Shown here: piece after piece, positions 17,406 to 25,988 of the stretch
How positions within the stretch are numbered: the stretch's first letter is position 1
Layout: each line of letters begins with the position of its first letter
Notes under the pieces: model-generated
The model's input: only the letters and a program-made list of their open reading frames with translations
The model's database searches: none
Told to the model about the DNA's origin: nothing
Program-made: the position numbers and the translations under genes
Assembly (NCBI RefSeq): GCF_014268275.3
Contig: NZ_CP077084.1
Span: 3,906,001-3,970,000 of the forward strand
Direction of reading: 5' to 3'
DNA length: 64,000 bases
Source of the DNA: Pseudomonas tritici
Lineage (GTDB): Bacteria; Pseudomonadota; Gammaproteobacteria; Pseudomonadales; Pseudomonadaceae

Positions 17406-19223
17406 ATGGACGAAGCAACTCCGACTTCAGACTATGAAGTACAACGCTTGCAGCGCGTCGCAGCCTTGTGCGCTCGCGATGCCGAACACGACGACGCCTT
17501 CGAAAAACTGGTCGCGATGACCTCGAACTATTTCGGTGCGCCCATCGCGCTGATTTCAATCATCGATGAGCATCAGCAGTGGTTCAAAGCACGCATCGGC
17601 ATTGAAGAAGAGCAAACCGCGCGCGAAATTTCATTTTGCGCCTATTCGCTGTTCGACCGGGTACCGCTTGAGATTCTCGACTCGCACAACGACGAGCGCT
17701 TTATAAACAATCCGATGGTCACCGGCACGCCCTACATTCGGTATTACGCCAGTGCGCCACTGATGACGGCTGACGGCTTCTCGCTGGGCAGTCTGTGTAT
17801 CATCGACACCGTGCCCCGCGAGCCAATGAGCGAGCGTGATTTTTCCATGCTGGTGTATTTCGCTGAGCTGGTGATGATGCACATCACTGGCGCGCGTGCT
17901 CGCATTTACATCGACCAGCCTACCGGGCTGTTCAACCGCCTGCGGTTTGAGGAAGACATCCGCCAGGCAGCGGCGACGTCCGAGCATTTTCACGTTTTTG
18001 CCGTTGATATTGTCTCCCCGGCCTTCTTGAACAACGTGGTCAAAGCGCTCGGCTACAACTTCGTCCAGGACCTGATCCTGGCGATCAAAGCACGTTTGCA
18101 CGCGCTGCTGCCCAGCCAATGCCTGTTATATAAAATCAGCCCGACGCGCTTCGGCTTTTTGTCAAAAGGCAGCGTGCCTCTGGAGGATGTGTGCGCCGGG
18201 ATTCTTGAAGATTTTCATACCCCCGTCGAGTGCCACGGGATCCCGATTCTCATGCATGCCGGTATTGGTGTCCTGGCAGTCACCAGTGGCGAGCCGCAGG
18301 ATTGGATCAGGCTCGTCGTTGCCGCAGCGGACGACGCCAGGGACAGAAACCTGGGGTGGTCGCTTTATCAACCGCACATCGATGCGGCGCAGCAGCGTGC
18401 TTTTATGCTCTTGAGTTCGTTGCCGGACGCTATGCGTGCCCGTCATCAATTAAGCCTGGTATTCCAGCCGAAGATCCAACTGCCGCAGGGTGAATGCAGC
18501 AGTGTCGAGGCATTGCTGCGTTGGGAGCATCCGCTATTCGGCGCGATCTCCCCTTCGGAATTTATTCCCTTGGCGGAAACAACCGCGCTGATGCATTCGA
18601 TCAGTTTTTGGGTACTCGACGCAGTCCTCCATCAGGCACTGTCCTGGAAACAGCAAGGGCTGGTGATTCGCATCGCCATGAACGTCACCGCGGGCGACCT
18701 GGAAACACCGCGATTTATCGACAAGATGATCGATGACATCCACAGGCTCCAACTCGACCCTGCCACGTTCGAGCTGGAGTTTACCGAAAGCGCGTTGATG
18801 ACTGATGCAGACACGGTCAGCCGGCAACTTGAACGAGCCCGCGGATACGGCATAGGCGTTGCTATTGATGACTTCGGCACGGGCTATAGCAATTGGACGT
18901 ACTTGCGCCAATTGCCCATTGATTCGGTCAAGCTGGACCAGTCATTGATCAGCAACATAAAAACCCATGAAAAAGATGCGCGTCTGGTCAAAACCCTGAT
19001 CGAATTGGCAAGGGGACTCAGCTACAAGGTAGTCGCAGAGGGCGTGGAAAACGCGGATACCCTCGAATTGATCACTCAATGGGGATGCTCGGAGGCCCAG
19101 GGTTTCTTGATCTCCAAGCCAATGGGGGCAGACGCCCTCGCCGATTGGTTTCAGGCAGGCGGCTACCGCACGATTACTGCACCGGCAGAAAATTCATCAG
19201 CAACAAGCTCTGCGCGTAGTTGA
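17406..19223 (+). CDS. GAF - degenerate GGDEF - EAL protein, probable c-di-GMP phosphodiesterase
   Basis: This is a 605-aa cytoplasmic protein. A GAF domain (about 15-165, with FGAPIALISIIDEHQQWFKARIG) is followed by a GGDEF-like domain (about 175-320) whose active-site loop reads SPTRFGFL, so it cannot be a cyclase. The EAL domain (about 345-590) keeps its catalytic set: EALLRW, the Asn of MNVTAG, ELEFTES, IDDFGTGYS, the Lys of VKLDQSL and AEGVE. It should therefore hydrolyse c-di-GMP, with the GAF domain sensing a ligand. The 3' end overlaps the convergent lipoprotein gene by about 50 bp. Confidence 0.9.
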   Translation: MDEATPTSDYEVQRLQRVAALCARDAEHDDAFEKLVAMTSNYFGAPIALISIIDEHQQWFKARIGIEEEQTAREISFCAYSLFDRVPLEILDSHNDERFINNPMVTGTPYIRYYASAPLMTADGFSLGSLCIIDTVPREPMSERDFSMLVYFAELVMMHITGARARIYIDQPTGLFNRLRFEEDIRQAAATSEHFHVFAVDIVSPAFLNNVVKALGYNFVQDLILAIKARLHALLPSQCLLYKISPTRFGFLSKGSVPLEDVCAGILEDFHTPVECHGIPILMHAGIGVLAVTSGEPQDWIRLVVAAADDARDRNLGWSLYQPHIDAAQQRAFMLLSSLPDAMRARHQLSLVFQPKIQLPQGECSSVEALLRWEHPLFGAISPSEFIPLAETTALMHSISFWVLDAVLHQALSWKQQGLVIRIAMNVTAGDLETPRFIDKMIDDIHRLQLDPATFELEFTESALMTDADTVSRQLERARGYGIGVAIDDFGTGYSNWTYLRQLPIDSVKLDQSLISNIKTHEKDARLVKTLIELARGLSYKVVAEGVENADTLELITQWGCSEAQGFLISKPMGADALADWFQAGGYRTITAPAENSSATSSARS

Positions 19224-19923
19224 CACCTATGCGCCGGTAGCGCTCATCGAGCATCTGGGTCAGCAGATCGAGGCGAGCGACAATCTTGCCGAACTCCACC
19301 GCGAAACTCAGGTTGCTGCCCTCCTCCGATATCTCGTTGGAAAACAGCAGCAACACCCCATTCGCATCCTGGCGCTTGCTCAGCAGCCAGGTGGCCTTCT
19401 CGATATTGCGCGCAGCATTGCTGACGAATTCAGGGTTGATCGCATCGGTGATGTAAAACTCCGTGCGCCCACCGTGAGCAGTCACGATCATGCTGCCGAT
19501 GGCATAGATAAAAGCGCCGACGCGGTCGCCTTTGAATTCCGGGCTCAAGGAATAGCTCAGCGCCGCCAAGTCACGGCGCTCCCCCAGCGCTGGAAGGGAT
19601 CGGCGTTGCTCGATGGCCTGGCGAATCTCCCGCGCAGCGGTCACCGCATCCGGGTAACCCGACTGACGCCACTGGCTGGGATTACGCAGATAGAGCTTGT
19701 TCATGAGCAAATACAGGCTTTGCAAATTGTCGCGCATGCCCAGTGTTGCCATGCGATCGACACTGGTCTGGAAGAATTCATCAGGTTTGCCATTGCTGAA
19801 CTGCTTGGCGATATCCCGACCCTGTTGCTGGCTGCAACCGCTGGCGCAGAGCATCAGCACGGCAGCCAGCAGCATGGGCTGGCGTAGCCGTCGAATATTG
19901 AAACGAGGAAACGTGCGATCCAT
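19174..19923 (-). CDS. Putative lipoprotein (about 249 aa)
   Basis: A basic start MDRTFPRFNIRRLRQP leads into a hydrophobic core and the lipobox CASGC, so the mature protein should be an acylated lipoprotein. The rest is helical, with TEFYITDAINPEFVSNAARNIEKA and GKIVARLDLLTQMLDERYRR. I do not recognise the family. An in-frame ATG lies two codons further upstream. The 3' end overlaps the EAL gene on the other strand. Confidence 0.8.
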   Translation of the reverse strand: MDRTFPRFNIRRLRQPMLLAAVLMLCASGCSQQQGRDIAKQFSNGKPDEFFQTSVDRMATLGMRDNLQSLYLLMNKLYLRNPSQWRQSGYPDAVTAAREIRQAIEQRRSLPALGERRDLAALSYSLSPEFKGDRVGAFIYAIGSMIVTAHGGRTEFYITDAINPEFVSNAARNIEKATWLLSKRQDANGVLLLFSNEISEEGSNLSFAVEFGKIVARLDLLTQMLDERYRRIGVNYAQSLLLMNFLPVQ

Positions 19924-20215
19924 CGGCACCCGATCTGGCTCATCTGCCCACGCGGGAATCGGCGGGGCTGGGACAAGGATAGAGCTAAGAAATCAAAAAA
20001 AGTGCAATGGCCGTGGCTAGATAGTTGTAAGCAGATACCGTCCGGCCGGTGAACGGGCTCAAACGTGAAGAATTTTTTTTAGGCTCTATACTGTTTGCAA
20101 CAGCTGCGTGTGTTGTTGGCGATCCAGGGTGGCATTTCAACCTTTGAACGGCTTGGCGCGTTTTTCTATATCGCCCCGGCATACTCACCAGCAGCTGTAC
20201 ATGAGGGAGACGGCA

Positions 20216-20290
20216 ATGAAACATCCAATTCGCGCTCAAATGGTTGTTCAGGTGATTTGCCTGCTTTCGGTGGCTCAGCTTTTTTGTTGA
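20216..20290 (+). CDS. Possible 24-aa hydrophobic micropeptide
   Basis: ATG is preceded by the strong ribosome-binding sequence GAGGGAGA with suitable spacing. The product starts MKHPIRAQMVVQVICLL and ends SVAQLFC, a basic N-terminus plus one short hydrophobic segment, like a single-pass membrane micropeptide. A TATACT -10-like hexamer lies at 20087-20092. A strong hairpin follows at 20362-20391. Nothing else in 19930-20400 looks coding. Confidence 0.4.
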   Translation: MKHPIRAQMVVQVICLLSVAQLFC

Positions 20291-20348
20291 GCGGCGTGTG
20301 ACTGCCTTCACATTCAGCTGCAGTTGCGGCAGTGAGAGGTATTGCCAG

Positions 20349-20406
20349 CTATAAGCCATCATCTGGCCCGACAGTCGATTGCCGGGCCAGAGCGTGCAGC
20401 TATAGC
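20349..20406. terminator. Inverted repeat between convergent units, possible terminator
   Basis: TCTGGCCCG (20362-20370) pairs with CGGGCCAGA (20383-20391), and outer arms GCTATA (20349-20354) and TATAGC (20401-20406) extend the structure. It lies just beyond the stop of the minus-strand membrane protein gene and downstream of the possible micropeptide. It has no long T run, so its role as a terminator is uncertain. Confidence 0.5.
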
Positions 20407-20756
20407 AAGATCGTGGACAACATACCTAAGGCGCCCAGGCAAAACCCGATCAATGCGCCTCGACCGGGGAACTCCTGAAACAGCGCCCAGATTACGATAG
20501 GCTCCAGCAGCAATAAGGAGGTAACGGACACAACCGTCACCACCCAAATGTCACCGACCGCAAGATACCCCAGCCAATAAGCCCCCAGCAGACAAAGCCC
20601 GGCAAAGCACATCAACACAACAGGCATGATGAAAGCGTGCCATGAGCCGTCGCCCGCTTGAGCTAACTTGGCGGTCACCACCTCACTGTAGATTGCACAA
20701 AACTCACCGATGATCATCAACCCTAGAGCAGAAACTCCGAGTAGTTCTTTGGACAT
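20400..20756 (-). CDS. Small four-helix membrane protein, SMR/DMT-like
   Basis: This 118-aa protein has AAGGAG 8 nt before the ATG. It has four predicted membrane helices. The middle part GAYWLGYLAVGDIWVVTVVSVTSLLLLEPIVIWALFQE and the end GALIGFCLGALGMLSTILL resemble the repeat unit of small multidrug-resistance or EamA-type exporters. The family assignment is tentative because the membrane-embedded Glu expected near residue 14-18 (GEFCAIYSE) is only roughly placed. A 53-codon ORF overlaps its start out of frame, suggesting a peptide/exporter or peptide/immunity pair; that is inference. Confidence 0.7.
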   Translation of the reverse strand: MSKELLGVSALGLMIIGEFCAIYSEVVTAKLAQAGDGSWHAFIMPVVLMCFAGLCLLGAYWLGYLAVGDIWVVTVVSVTSLLLLEPIVIWALFQEFPGRGALIGFCLGALGMLSTILL

Positions 20757-20884
20757 ATCAAAAACTCCTTCGTATTCAACGCAATATTCTTCAACTCCCA
20801 GTGGGCAATGCCGCTGCCCAGAGTTTCGTTGCAGTGAGACGAAGCAGCCTTGAACAGGCCTGAATTACCGAAGTGCTTTTCCAT
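20723..20884 (-). CDS. Small ORF (53 aa) overlapping the start of the membrane protein gene
   Basis: The ATG at 20884 has AGGA 7 nt upstream; another ATG at 20890 is too close to that site. The product starts MEKHFGNSGLFKAASSHC and ends CPKNYSEFLL. It contains Ser, Thr, Gly and two Cys but no membrane segment. It overlaps the downstream gene by 34 bp in another frame, an arrangement typical of coupled translation. No family is recognised. It might be a precursor or secreted peptide, a leader ORF, or chance. Confidence 0.45.
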   Translation of the reverse strand: MEKHFGNSGLFKAASSHCNETLGSGIAHWELKNIALNTKEFLICPKNYSEFLL

Positions 20885-21059
20885 GCTCATGTCCTTTATA
20901 GAAGGTGAGGCTTTAGCGACCAGATGAGGCGCTCGGCCTGATCATACGTTTCGGCGGGCATCAGTAACAACCTTGGCCGTGGAACCGCCGCAACGGCCTG
21001 TTTATTTCTCGGTGTTTGTATAAGCTTGCCGTTCGTTTTTTCGGGACCAGGAAAGGTAA

Positions 21060-21461
21060 ATGAGTGACGACAATGGAAAGCGCTTGCTGATTAACCAGAA
21101 GCACATTTGCATGGCTGCAATCTCGCTGGTTTTCTCCTGCACCTGTGTTGCCGCAGACACTTACTCGGAGCTGAGCACGCCTGATAAATCGGGATTCATG
21201 TGGGGGCAGGTCTACCAGCATACAAAAGCCGCATGTGGCACTCTCCCGCAAGACCTTGAAGACGATTACGCGAAGGCGATCCGATTCCTTTCAGAGGCCA
21301 GCCCAGAATTTGGACCGACCTTTAAGGACGGCCTGAAGCCCAGCCTTAAGAAGGCGCCTCCAAAATCAGCCGAGGAACTGGAGGACGTATGTGTCAAAGG
21401 TCAGACAGGCCTCAGAAACCAAGTGAAACTCGCCAGATACTGGTTTACCGAAAAATGGTGA
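21060..21461 (+). CDS. Hypothetical secreted protein (133 aa)
   Basis: ATG follows AAAGG at suitable distance. The N-terminus (about 1-32) is basic and then hydrophobic (HICMAAISLVFSCTCVAA/DTYSE), a likely signal peptide. The mature part is small, has two Cys (ACGTL and DVCVK) that could form a disulfide, and is helical. The family is not recognised. Confidence 0.75.
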   Translation: MSDDNGKRLLINQKHICMAAISLVFSCTCVAADTYSELSTPDKSGFMWGQVYQHTKAACGTLPQDLEDDYAKAIRFLSEASPEFGPTFKDGLKPSLKKAPPKSAEELEDVCVKGQTGLRNQVKLARYWFTEKW

Positions 21462-21689
21462 GTGTGGAATAGCGAGACGGCGAGAGTTGCTATCAGGCGC
21501 TACTTTCAGTGCCTTCCACCGTCTATGCTCGTGAGGTCGGCATCTGCGTTTCAATGTCAGATTTAATTTCGCGAGTCGGGGGCCAGCATGCTTGCCATAT
21601 GCCGCCCGCGCAGAACTTCGAGCTTTTGTTTTAATCCCAAGCGTGCTTTAAAGATTAACGCCTGCTGACAGCCCATAGAGGTTCACAAA

Positions 21690-22121
21690 ATGAAAATGAC
21701 ACTACCCGCCCTGGTGTTGGGTGTTCTGATATCGCAAGGAGCGATAGCCGCCGGTGATGGTACAGCCGCTCTTGGAGGTGGCGTTGGTGGTGCACTTGGC
21801 AATATCGTCGGCCAACAGCTTGGCGGCTCAACGGGTGCAGCGGTAGGCGCAGGCTTAGGGGGGGCCGCCGGTGGAGCAGTCGGTGCCCAGAAGGGTAAGA
21901 GGACAGAAGCTGCGATAGGCGGCGGAGTTGGCTCTGCGGGTGGGTCACTTATAGGCAATCGTCTGGGCGGCACAACTGGTTCGACTATCGGAGCGGGTCT
22001 CGGTGGCGCTGCAGGTGGCGCGCTCGGCAACAACCTGGCGGATGATGAGAGCAATCATCGATCTGACGGGAAAAAGCACAAAGGCAACAATAAGCACAAG
22101 CATAAGAACAAGCGCCATTGA
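21690..22121 (+). CDS. Glycine-zipper protein with Lys/His-rich tail (143 aa)
   Basis: A signal peptide (MKMTLPALVLGVLISQGAIAA) is followed by three glycine-zipper blocks (about 25-110) with GxxxG spacing, for example GGALGNIVGQQLGG, GAAVGAGLGGAAGG and GSTIGAGLGGAAGG. Such motifs form membrane-inserting helix bundles in outer-membrane or YMGG-like proteins. The last 25 residues are almost only Lys, His, Asn and Gly, a very basic tail that could bind metal, LPS or nucleic acid. Its role is unknown. Confidence 0.82.
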   Translation: MKMTLPALVLGVLISQGAIAAGDGTAALGGGVGGALGNIVGQQLGGSTGAAVGAGLGGAAGGAVGAQKGKRTEAAIGGGVGSAGGSLIGNRLGGTTGSTIGAGLGGAAGGALGNNLADDESNHRSDGKKHKGNNKHKHKNKRH

Positions 22122-22313
22122 TGAGCCATGGCTCGTGCTTGCAGTAGGCGCCAATAAATGCAGACGCCGTTTGGCGGGTCAGCTTAGCGAACAAGTGAGG
22201 GGCTGGGCCTGATCATATGTGTGAGCACCTGTTTTGAATAACCGGGGTTCGACGAGTATGAACGGTATTAAAAACTCGCAGGACTCCCCGCCGCCGCCCG
22301 TCATGATTGGGCT

Positions 22314-23213
22314 ATGATCAGGCCATCTGAACCGGACGCCCAATGCCCCATGCCCGTTGACCTACAAGCGCTCTATCCAAAACTGATCCACTTGATGCTG
22401 GATACGGTATTCGTCGTCGACAGCGACAACCAGATTGTCTTCGTGAGCGACGCCTGTGAGTCACTGCTCGGCTACCGCGCCGAAGAGCTGATCGGCACCC
22501 TGATCATCCACTACATGCACCCTGAAGACCTCGCGCGCACCCGCGCCTCAATAGTTCGGGTCATGAATGGCCAAGCCCACGTCGACTTCCGCAACCGTTA
22601 TCTGCGCAAGGATGGCAGCGTCGTACACATTTTGTGGGCGGCCTTCTGGTCCAAAGAAGTCGGTGCGCGGATCGGTGTCGCGCGGGACGTAACGGCGCTC
22701 ACCCAGGCCGAGGAAGAGTTACGCTTCCTCGCCCATCATGACCCGCTGACGGCCCTCACCAACCGATCGCTGTTCAACGATCGGCTCGACAGTGCGCTGC
22801 AAAGTGCACAGAGCCATGACCGGAGCTTGGCGTTGCTGTTTCTGGACATCAACGACTTCAAGTGCATCAACGATGTGCATGGTCATGCCATGGGCGATCG
22901 CGTGCTCTGTGTGATTGCACGACGGCTAGAGCGCTGTGTGCACGAAGGCGATCTAGTGGCCCGGATGGGCGGTGATGAATTCACGGTACTGATCACGGAT
23001 ATCCAGTCGCCGGATGCGGTTGCCGGGAAGGTGGCGCAGATACTTGCGGTCATGGCTGAGCCACTGGGAGCCGAGTTTGGCGGAGTGAAAATGCCGTCTT
23101 GCAGCGTCGGCGTGGCGTTTTATCCGGAGGATGGAGAGGATGCGGATACGCTGTTGAGTCATGCGGATGGGGAGATGTATCGGGTGAAGAGGCTGCGGGT
23201 TGCGAGTGAGTGA
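22314..23213 (+). CDS. PAS-GGDEF diguanylate cyclase
   Basis: This 299-aa cytoplasmic protein has a PAS domain (about 22-140, TVFVVDSDNQIVFVSDACESLLGY, with a PAC-like VGARIGVARDVT) joined to a GGDEF domain (about 145-295). The active site MGGDEF (residues 219-223) is intact, so it should make c-di-GMP. The RxxD inhibitory site five residues upstream is absent (HEGD there). The start is uncertain; an in-frame ATG lies 12 codons downstream. A strong terminator follows. Confidence 0.88.
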   Translation: MIRPSEPDAQCPMPVDLQALYPKLIHLMLDTVFVVDSDNQIVFVSDACESLLGYRAEELIGTLIIHYMHPEDLARTRASIVRVMNGQAHVDFRNRYLRKDGSVVHILWAAFWSKEVGARIGVARDVTALTQAEEELRFLAHHDPLTALTNRSLFNDRLDSALQSAQSHDRSLALLFLDINDFKCINDVHGHAMGDRVLCVIARRLERCVHEGDLVARMGGDEFTVLITDIQSPDAVAGKVAQILAVMAEPLGAEFGGVKMPSCSVGVAFYPEDGEDADTLLSHADGEMYRVKRLRVASE

Positions 23214-23263
23214 AGATATGAAGTACACCGTAGCGTAGGGTCTCGCAACCCGCGTCGGTAAAG

Positions 23264-23299
23264 AGCCAATGCCCCGACGAGTCGGGGCATTGGCTTTTA
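23264..23299 (+). terminator. Rho-independent terminator after the diguanylate cyclase gene
   Basis: AGCCAATGCCCCGAC (23264-23278) and GTCGGGGCATTGGCT (23281-23295) form a perfect 15-bp stem followed by TTTT. Confidence 0.9.
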
Positions 23300-23371
23300 T
23301 GGTCTTGGATAAATCAAAGGGCTTTTCAGCCTTACGGGTGAAGAACCGCTTGCTGACCATCATGCACGAGG

Positions 23372-23869
23372 CTATTTGGCTTGGCGAAGCACAAGTTCCG
23401 ATAGACGGGTCTTAACGCGGAAGCAGAACTCACGAATTTGAAATTGATAAGCGGGCATAACCATGTAGTTCAAGTCAGGACCTAATGAGTCTTTGATTTC
23501 CATATATTTAGCGGTCTTGGCAGCAATGGCTTGGTACTCCGCCTCGTATTTAACGTAAGACGCTTTGTTGTAAACCTTCAAAACGTCCAGTTCTTTACGG
23601 CATTGCTCTGCGCGATTTTGGTTTAAGTCTGTTTCTGATTCTGACTGAGCAGCTTCCGCAGAGGCAGGGACGTGGGAGTCAGCACTGGTGCCCGCAGGTG
23701 CAGCCTCATATCGCACAGTCCAATTAGGTGGTGTCGAAGACGCGACTTCAGGGGGGGCTTCCTGGACGACGGCAGGAGGCGGAGTCACGTTAGATTTTTC
23801 TGGCGTTTTCGTAGCGCATCCAGAGAGGGCAAGTCCTACCACTACAGCGATGCCACACAGTTTATACAT
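23372..23869 (-). CDS. Hypothetical lipoprotein (165 aa)
   Basis: The start is placed at MYKLCGIAVVVGLALSGCATK because it gives a clean lipoprotein signal with lipobox LSGC; the open frame continues upstream without signal-like sequence. After a Pro/Ala/Ser-rich linker (about 22-75) comes a helical domain with QCRKELDVLKVYNKASYVKYEAEYQ and two further Cys. Family unknown. Confidence 0.75.
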   Translation of the reverse strand: MYKLCGIAVVVGLALSGCATKTPEKSNVTPPPAVVQEAPPEVASSTPPNWTVRYEAAPAGTSADSHVPASAEAAQSESETDLNQNRAEQCRKELDVLKVYNKASYVKYEAEYQAIAAKTAKYMEIKDSLGPDLNYMVMPAYQFQIREFCFRVKTRLSELVLRQAK

Positions 23870-24225
23870 CGGTTTCACCAAGACGTAATTATGGTTGGCT
23901 GAGTCGTTAGGTTCTGGGTAAAAGTAATAACTCACTCGATGATCGAGTATAAATTTTCTACCAGACTCAAGGCGCTCAGCCTCTCTTCCTTGAGTGCGCA
24001 GGTGAGTGATAATAGTAAAAAAACAAAGAGATGACGAGTAAAAGCTCGTCAGAAAAGCCACAGATTTAACGGGACAATTGCGGTGGGTCCAAGCTGAGCA
24101 TGGACCCTCATTGTGCCGTGTTCGGATCGCAGGGCAAGATGAGGCGACTCATGCAATAGGTGCAATCGCCAAGCCTTTCAAATAGGCAACGTTTCGGAAC
24201 GCCTACGAAAAACCGTGTTCCGCCA
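23870..24225. other. Intergenic stretch upstream of the tRNA-Ser partial copy
   Basis: About 350 bp with no gene I can support. The open frame continuing upstream of the lipoprotein lacks a ribosome-binding site and a plausible N-terminus. The sequence is more AT-rich than its surroundings around 23920-24070. Confidence 0.4.
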
Positions 24226-24341
24226 CCAAACCCCAGAAACACAAAAGCCCCGCTTTCGCGAGGCTTTCGTTTGAATCTTGGCGGGAAACCAGGGATTCGA
24301 ACCCTGGAGACGCTATTAACATCCGCCGGTTTTCAAGACCG
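24226..24341 (-). repeat. Partial tRNA-Ser copy with terminator, distal attachment-site repeat
   Basis: This 116-bp block matches 27770-27885 at 113 positions. It contains the 3' 63 nt of tRNA-Ser (including CCA and TpsiC arm, 24279-24341) and the tRNA terminator. Beyond 24341 the tRNA sequence breaks off, so this is not a functional tRNA. It marks the far end of an inserted element. Confidence 0.85.
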
Positions 24342-24571
24342 ATAGGCAAATTCAAGCGGGCCGACGCCCTGAAGGCCGTCGGCGTTCCATTACTCATGGC
24401 AACCGGTCAGTCTACAGACCGCATTCTGCAGGGGGGGCGTTTTGAGTTTGGGAACCGTTTTTGCCCTCCCAAGCATCCTGTCGAATGAAGGCAAGCCACA
24501 GCATTGCCCAACGATTTACGAAATACATCGTGACTGTTTTGGGCCAGAAGCGGACCCGCACCGAACACCCC

Positions 24572-25015
24572 TCACGCTTGGCGCTTATACGTCAGGTAAT
24601 CATGGGCACCGGTACCGGTGCATAAAAACCCTGCCTTCTCGTACATCCTCTTCGCGGGGTTATCAGGTCGCACACTCAACCGCAACTGCGTAAATCCGTG
24701 CCGTGCCGCGTCCAGTGCATAGGCTTCCAAGAGGGCCATTCCCACCCCGCTACGCCGATGTTCTGGACTTACATGGATAGTGCAAAGTTCTGCGTAACTC
24801 TGCTCAGGTATCCAGAGTGAGTAACCTGCGAAGGCATTACCCATGAACGCGACGTTCAGACGTTCAAAATTCTCTACCCAACGCGTCAGGTGCCGTTCCA
24901 GTTGGGCTCGCCACGATGCTTCATGCTCGGGCTCCCAACAGCGGATATAGCTCTCCTCGCCTCTGTAGATGGCCGGAAGATCGGTAACACGTGCTTGTCT
25001 GAGTTGTAGTGCCAT
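24572..25015 (-). CDS. GNAT-family N-acetyltransferase
   Basis: This 147-aa protein starts at MALQLRQARVTD, supported by AAAGG 8 nt upstream. It has the GNAT core: AELCTIHVSPEHRRSGVGMALLEAYALDAARHG (acetyl-CoA pyrophosphate loop R/Q-x-x-G-x-G/A as RRSGVG) and LSVRPDNPAKRMYEKAGF near the C-terminus. The acceptor substrate is unknown. It is the outermost gene of the integrated element, or cargo captured with it. Confidence 0.87.
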   Translation of the reverse strand: MALQLRQARVTDLPAIYRGEESYIRCWEPEHEASWRAQLERHLTRWVENFERLNVAFMGNAFAGYSLWIPEQSYAELCTIHVSPEHRRSGVGMALLEAYALDAARHGFTQLRLSVRPDNPAKRMYEKAGFLCTGTGAHDYLTYKRQA

Positions 25016-25182
25016 TCCATTAGCCTTTGATGACGTGAAGGTATGGTATGGCTTGCCTGACATTTCGCAAAGCCGGACGATGGGTCGCGATCCGGGTGCA
25101 GCGCGAGGTTACAGGTGGCTAACAGCCGATCATGAAAGGCTGCTTCTGGCCGATTTCTGCCAGTTAGGGCCACCCAGTGTAC

Positions 25183-25251
25183 TGGTCAAACCCGATGCAA
25201 ATGACTGGTCAAGTCGAATGCAAATGTGTGGTCAGGTGGAGTGCAATTACC
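25183..25251. repeat. Three 23-bp tandem repeats, resembling an IS21-type element end
   Basis: Units beginning TGGTCAA at 25183 and 25206 and TGGTCAG at 25229 repeat at exactly 23 bp and share a TGCAAAT/TGCAATT core. Multiple short subterminal repeats of this kind are found at ends of IS21-family insertion sequences. No istA/istB gene is present, so it would be a solo end or remnant. Confidence 0.55.
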
Positions 25252-25263
25252 CACGTGCTTCGT

Positions 25264-25896
25264 TCATTTGTCCAGATTCAGTAGTTCATGCATCCGTTCG
25301 CCAATTATTCCTCGCAACCACGCCGAATGAAATTCGATTTCTTCCAGAGAAGTACCCTCAGCAAATCGGTATTCGAACACTTTGTCCTTCGGCCCCTTAT
25401 ACACAACGCTAAAATGGCCATCGCGATCAAACATGGCGAGCTGGTAGGGGCAGATATAAAGGATGTCGCTAAACGGCACGCGCAATTCGGAGGGTTTACG
25501 GCCGCGACGGGTGACCGTGAGGGTAAGCAGTTGCTGACCTTCGTCAAACGTGAAGGCTTGCACGCTAGGCGCAGAGAAAAACCACCCGAAGACCAGCCCC
25601 ATGAGCACAACAAAACCAAGCAGGAACAGGATGAGCGACGACGTCGTAAAACTCGACTCATCGCTGGACGGCACATCCTGCATCGCGCCAAGTCCGAGAA
25701 GAAGCAATATCGCCAGGCCAAAAGCCGGCAACAACATAAGCAGCGCAAAGCAGAAACCCAAAATGCCCGAACCCGTGCTGCCAATGATCGGTAAATCCGG
25801 ACCACTATGCCAAATAGGTGGGTGGACGACAGGGGCTTGAGTGCCTGGCGCGACTTGAGTCGTTGCGACATGGCGAGGTGGGCTTTGAGGATTCAT
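25264..25896 (-). CDS. Hypothetical membrane protein (210 aa)
   Basis: A proline-rich N-terminus (about 1-40) is followed by two membrane helices (GILGFCFALLMLLPAFGLAILLLLGL and SLILFLLGFVVLMGLVFGWFF) and a cytoplasmic or periplasmic beta-rich domain with a PH-like look (FTFDEGQQLLTLTVTRRGRKPSELRVPFSDI). No family is recognised. It lies inside the decayed element. Confidence 0.75.
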   Translation of the reverse strand: MNPQSPPRHVATTQVAPGTQAPVVHPPIWHSGPDLPIIGSTGSGILGFCFALLMLLPAFGLAILLLLGLGAMQDVPSSDESSFTTSSLILFLLGFVVLMGLVFGWFFSAPSVQAFTFDEGQQLLTLTVTRRGRKPSELRVPFSDILYICPYQLAMFDRDGHFSVVYKGPKDKVFEYRFAEGTSLEEIEFHSAWLRGIIGERMHELLNLDK

Positions 25897-25988
25897 CCAG
25901 CAGGCTCCAGGGGTGCAGCGTAGGTATTACCAATGACGCACACCCTCGATGCTGACTCAAGGAAGCGCCAGCCATCCACTCGCTATGA

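Noticed and set aside
19985..20362. A 125-codon minus-strand frame
   Set aside because: It covers a region with hairpins and a likely promoter, lacks a ribosome-binding site and looks random.
24442..24693. An 83-codon plus-strand frame inside the element
   Set aside because: It overlaps the GNAT gene and shows no protein-like pattern.
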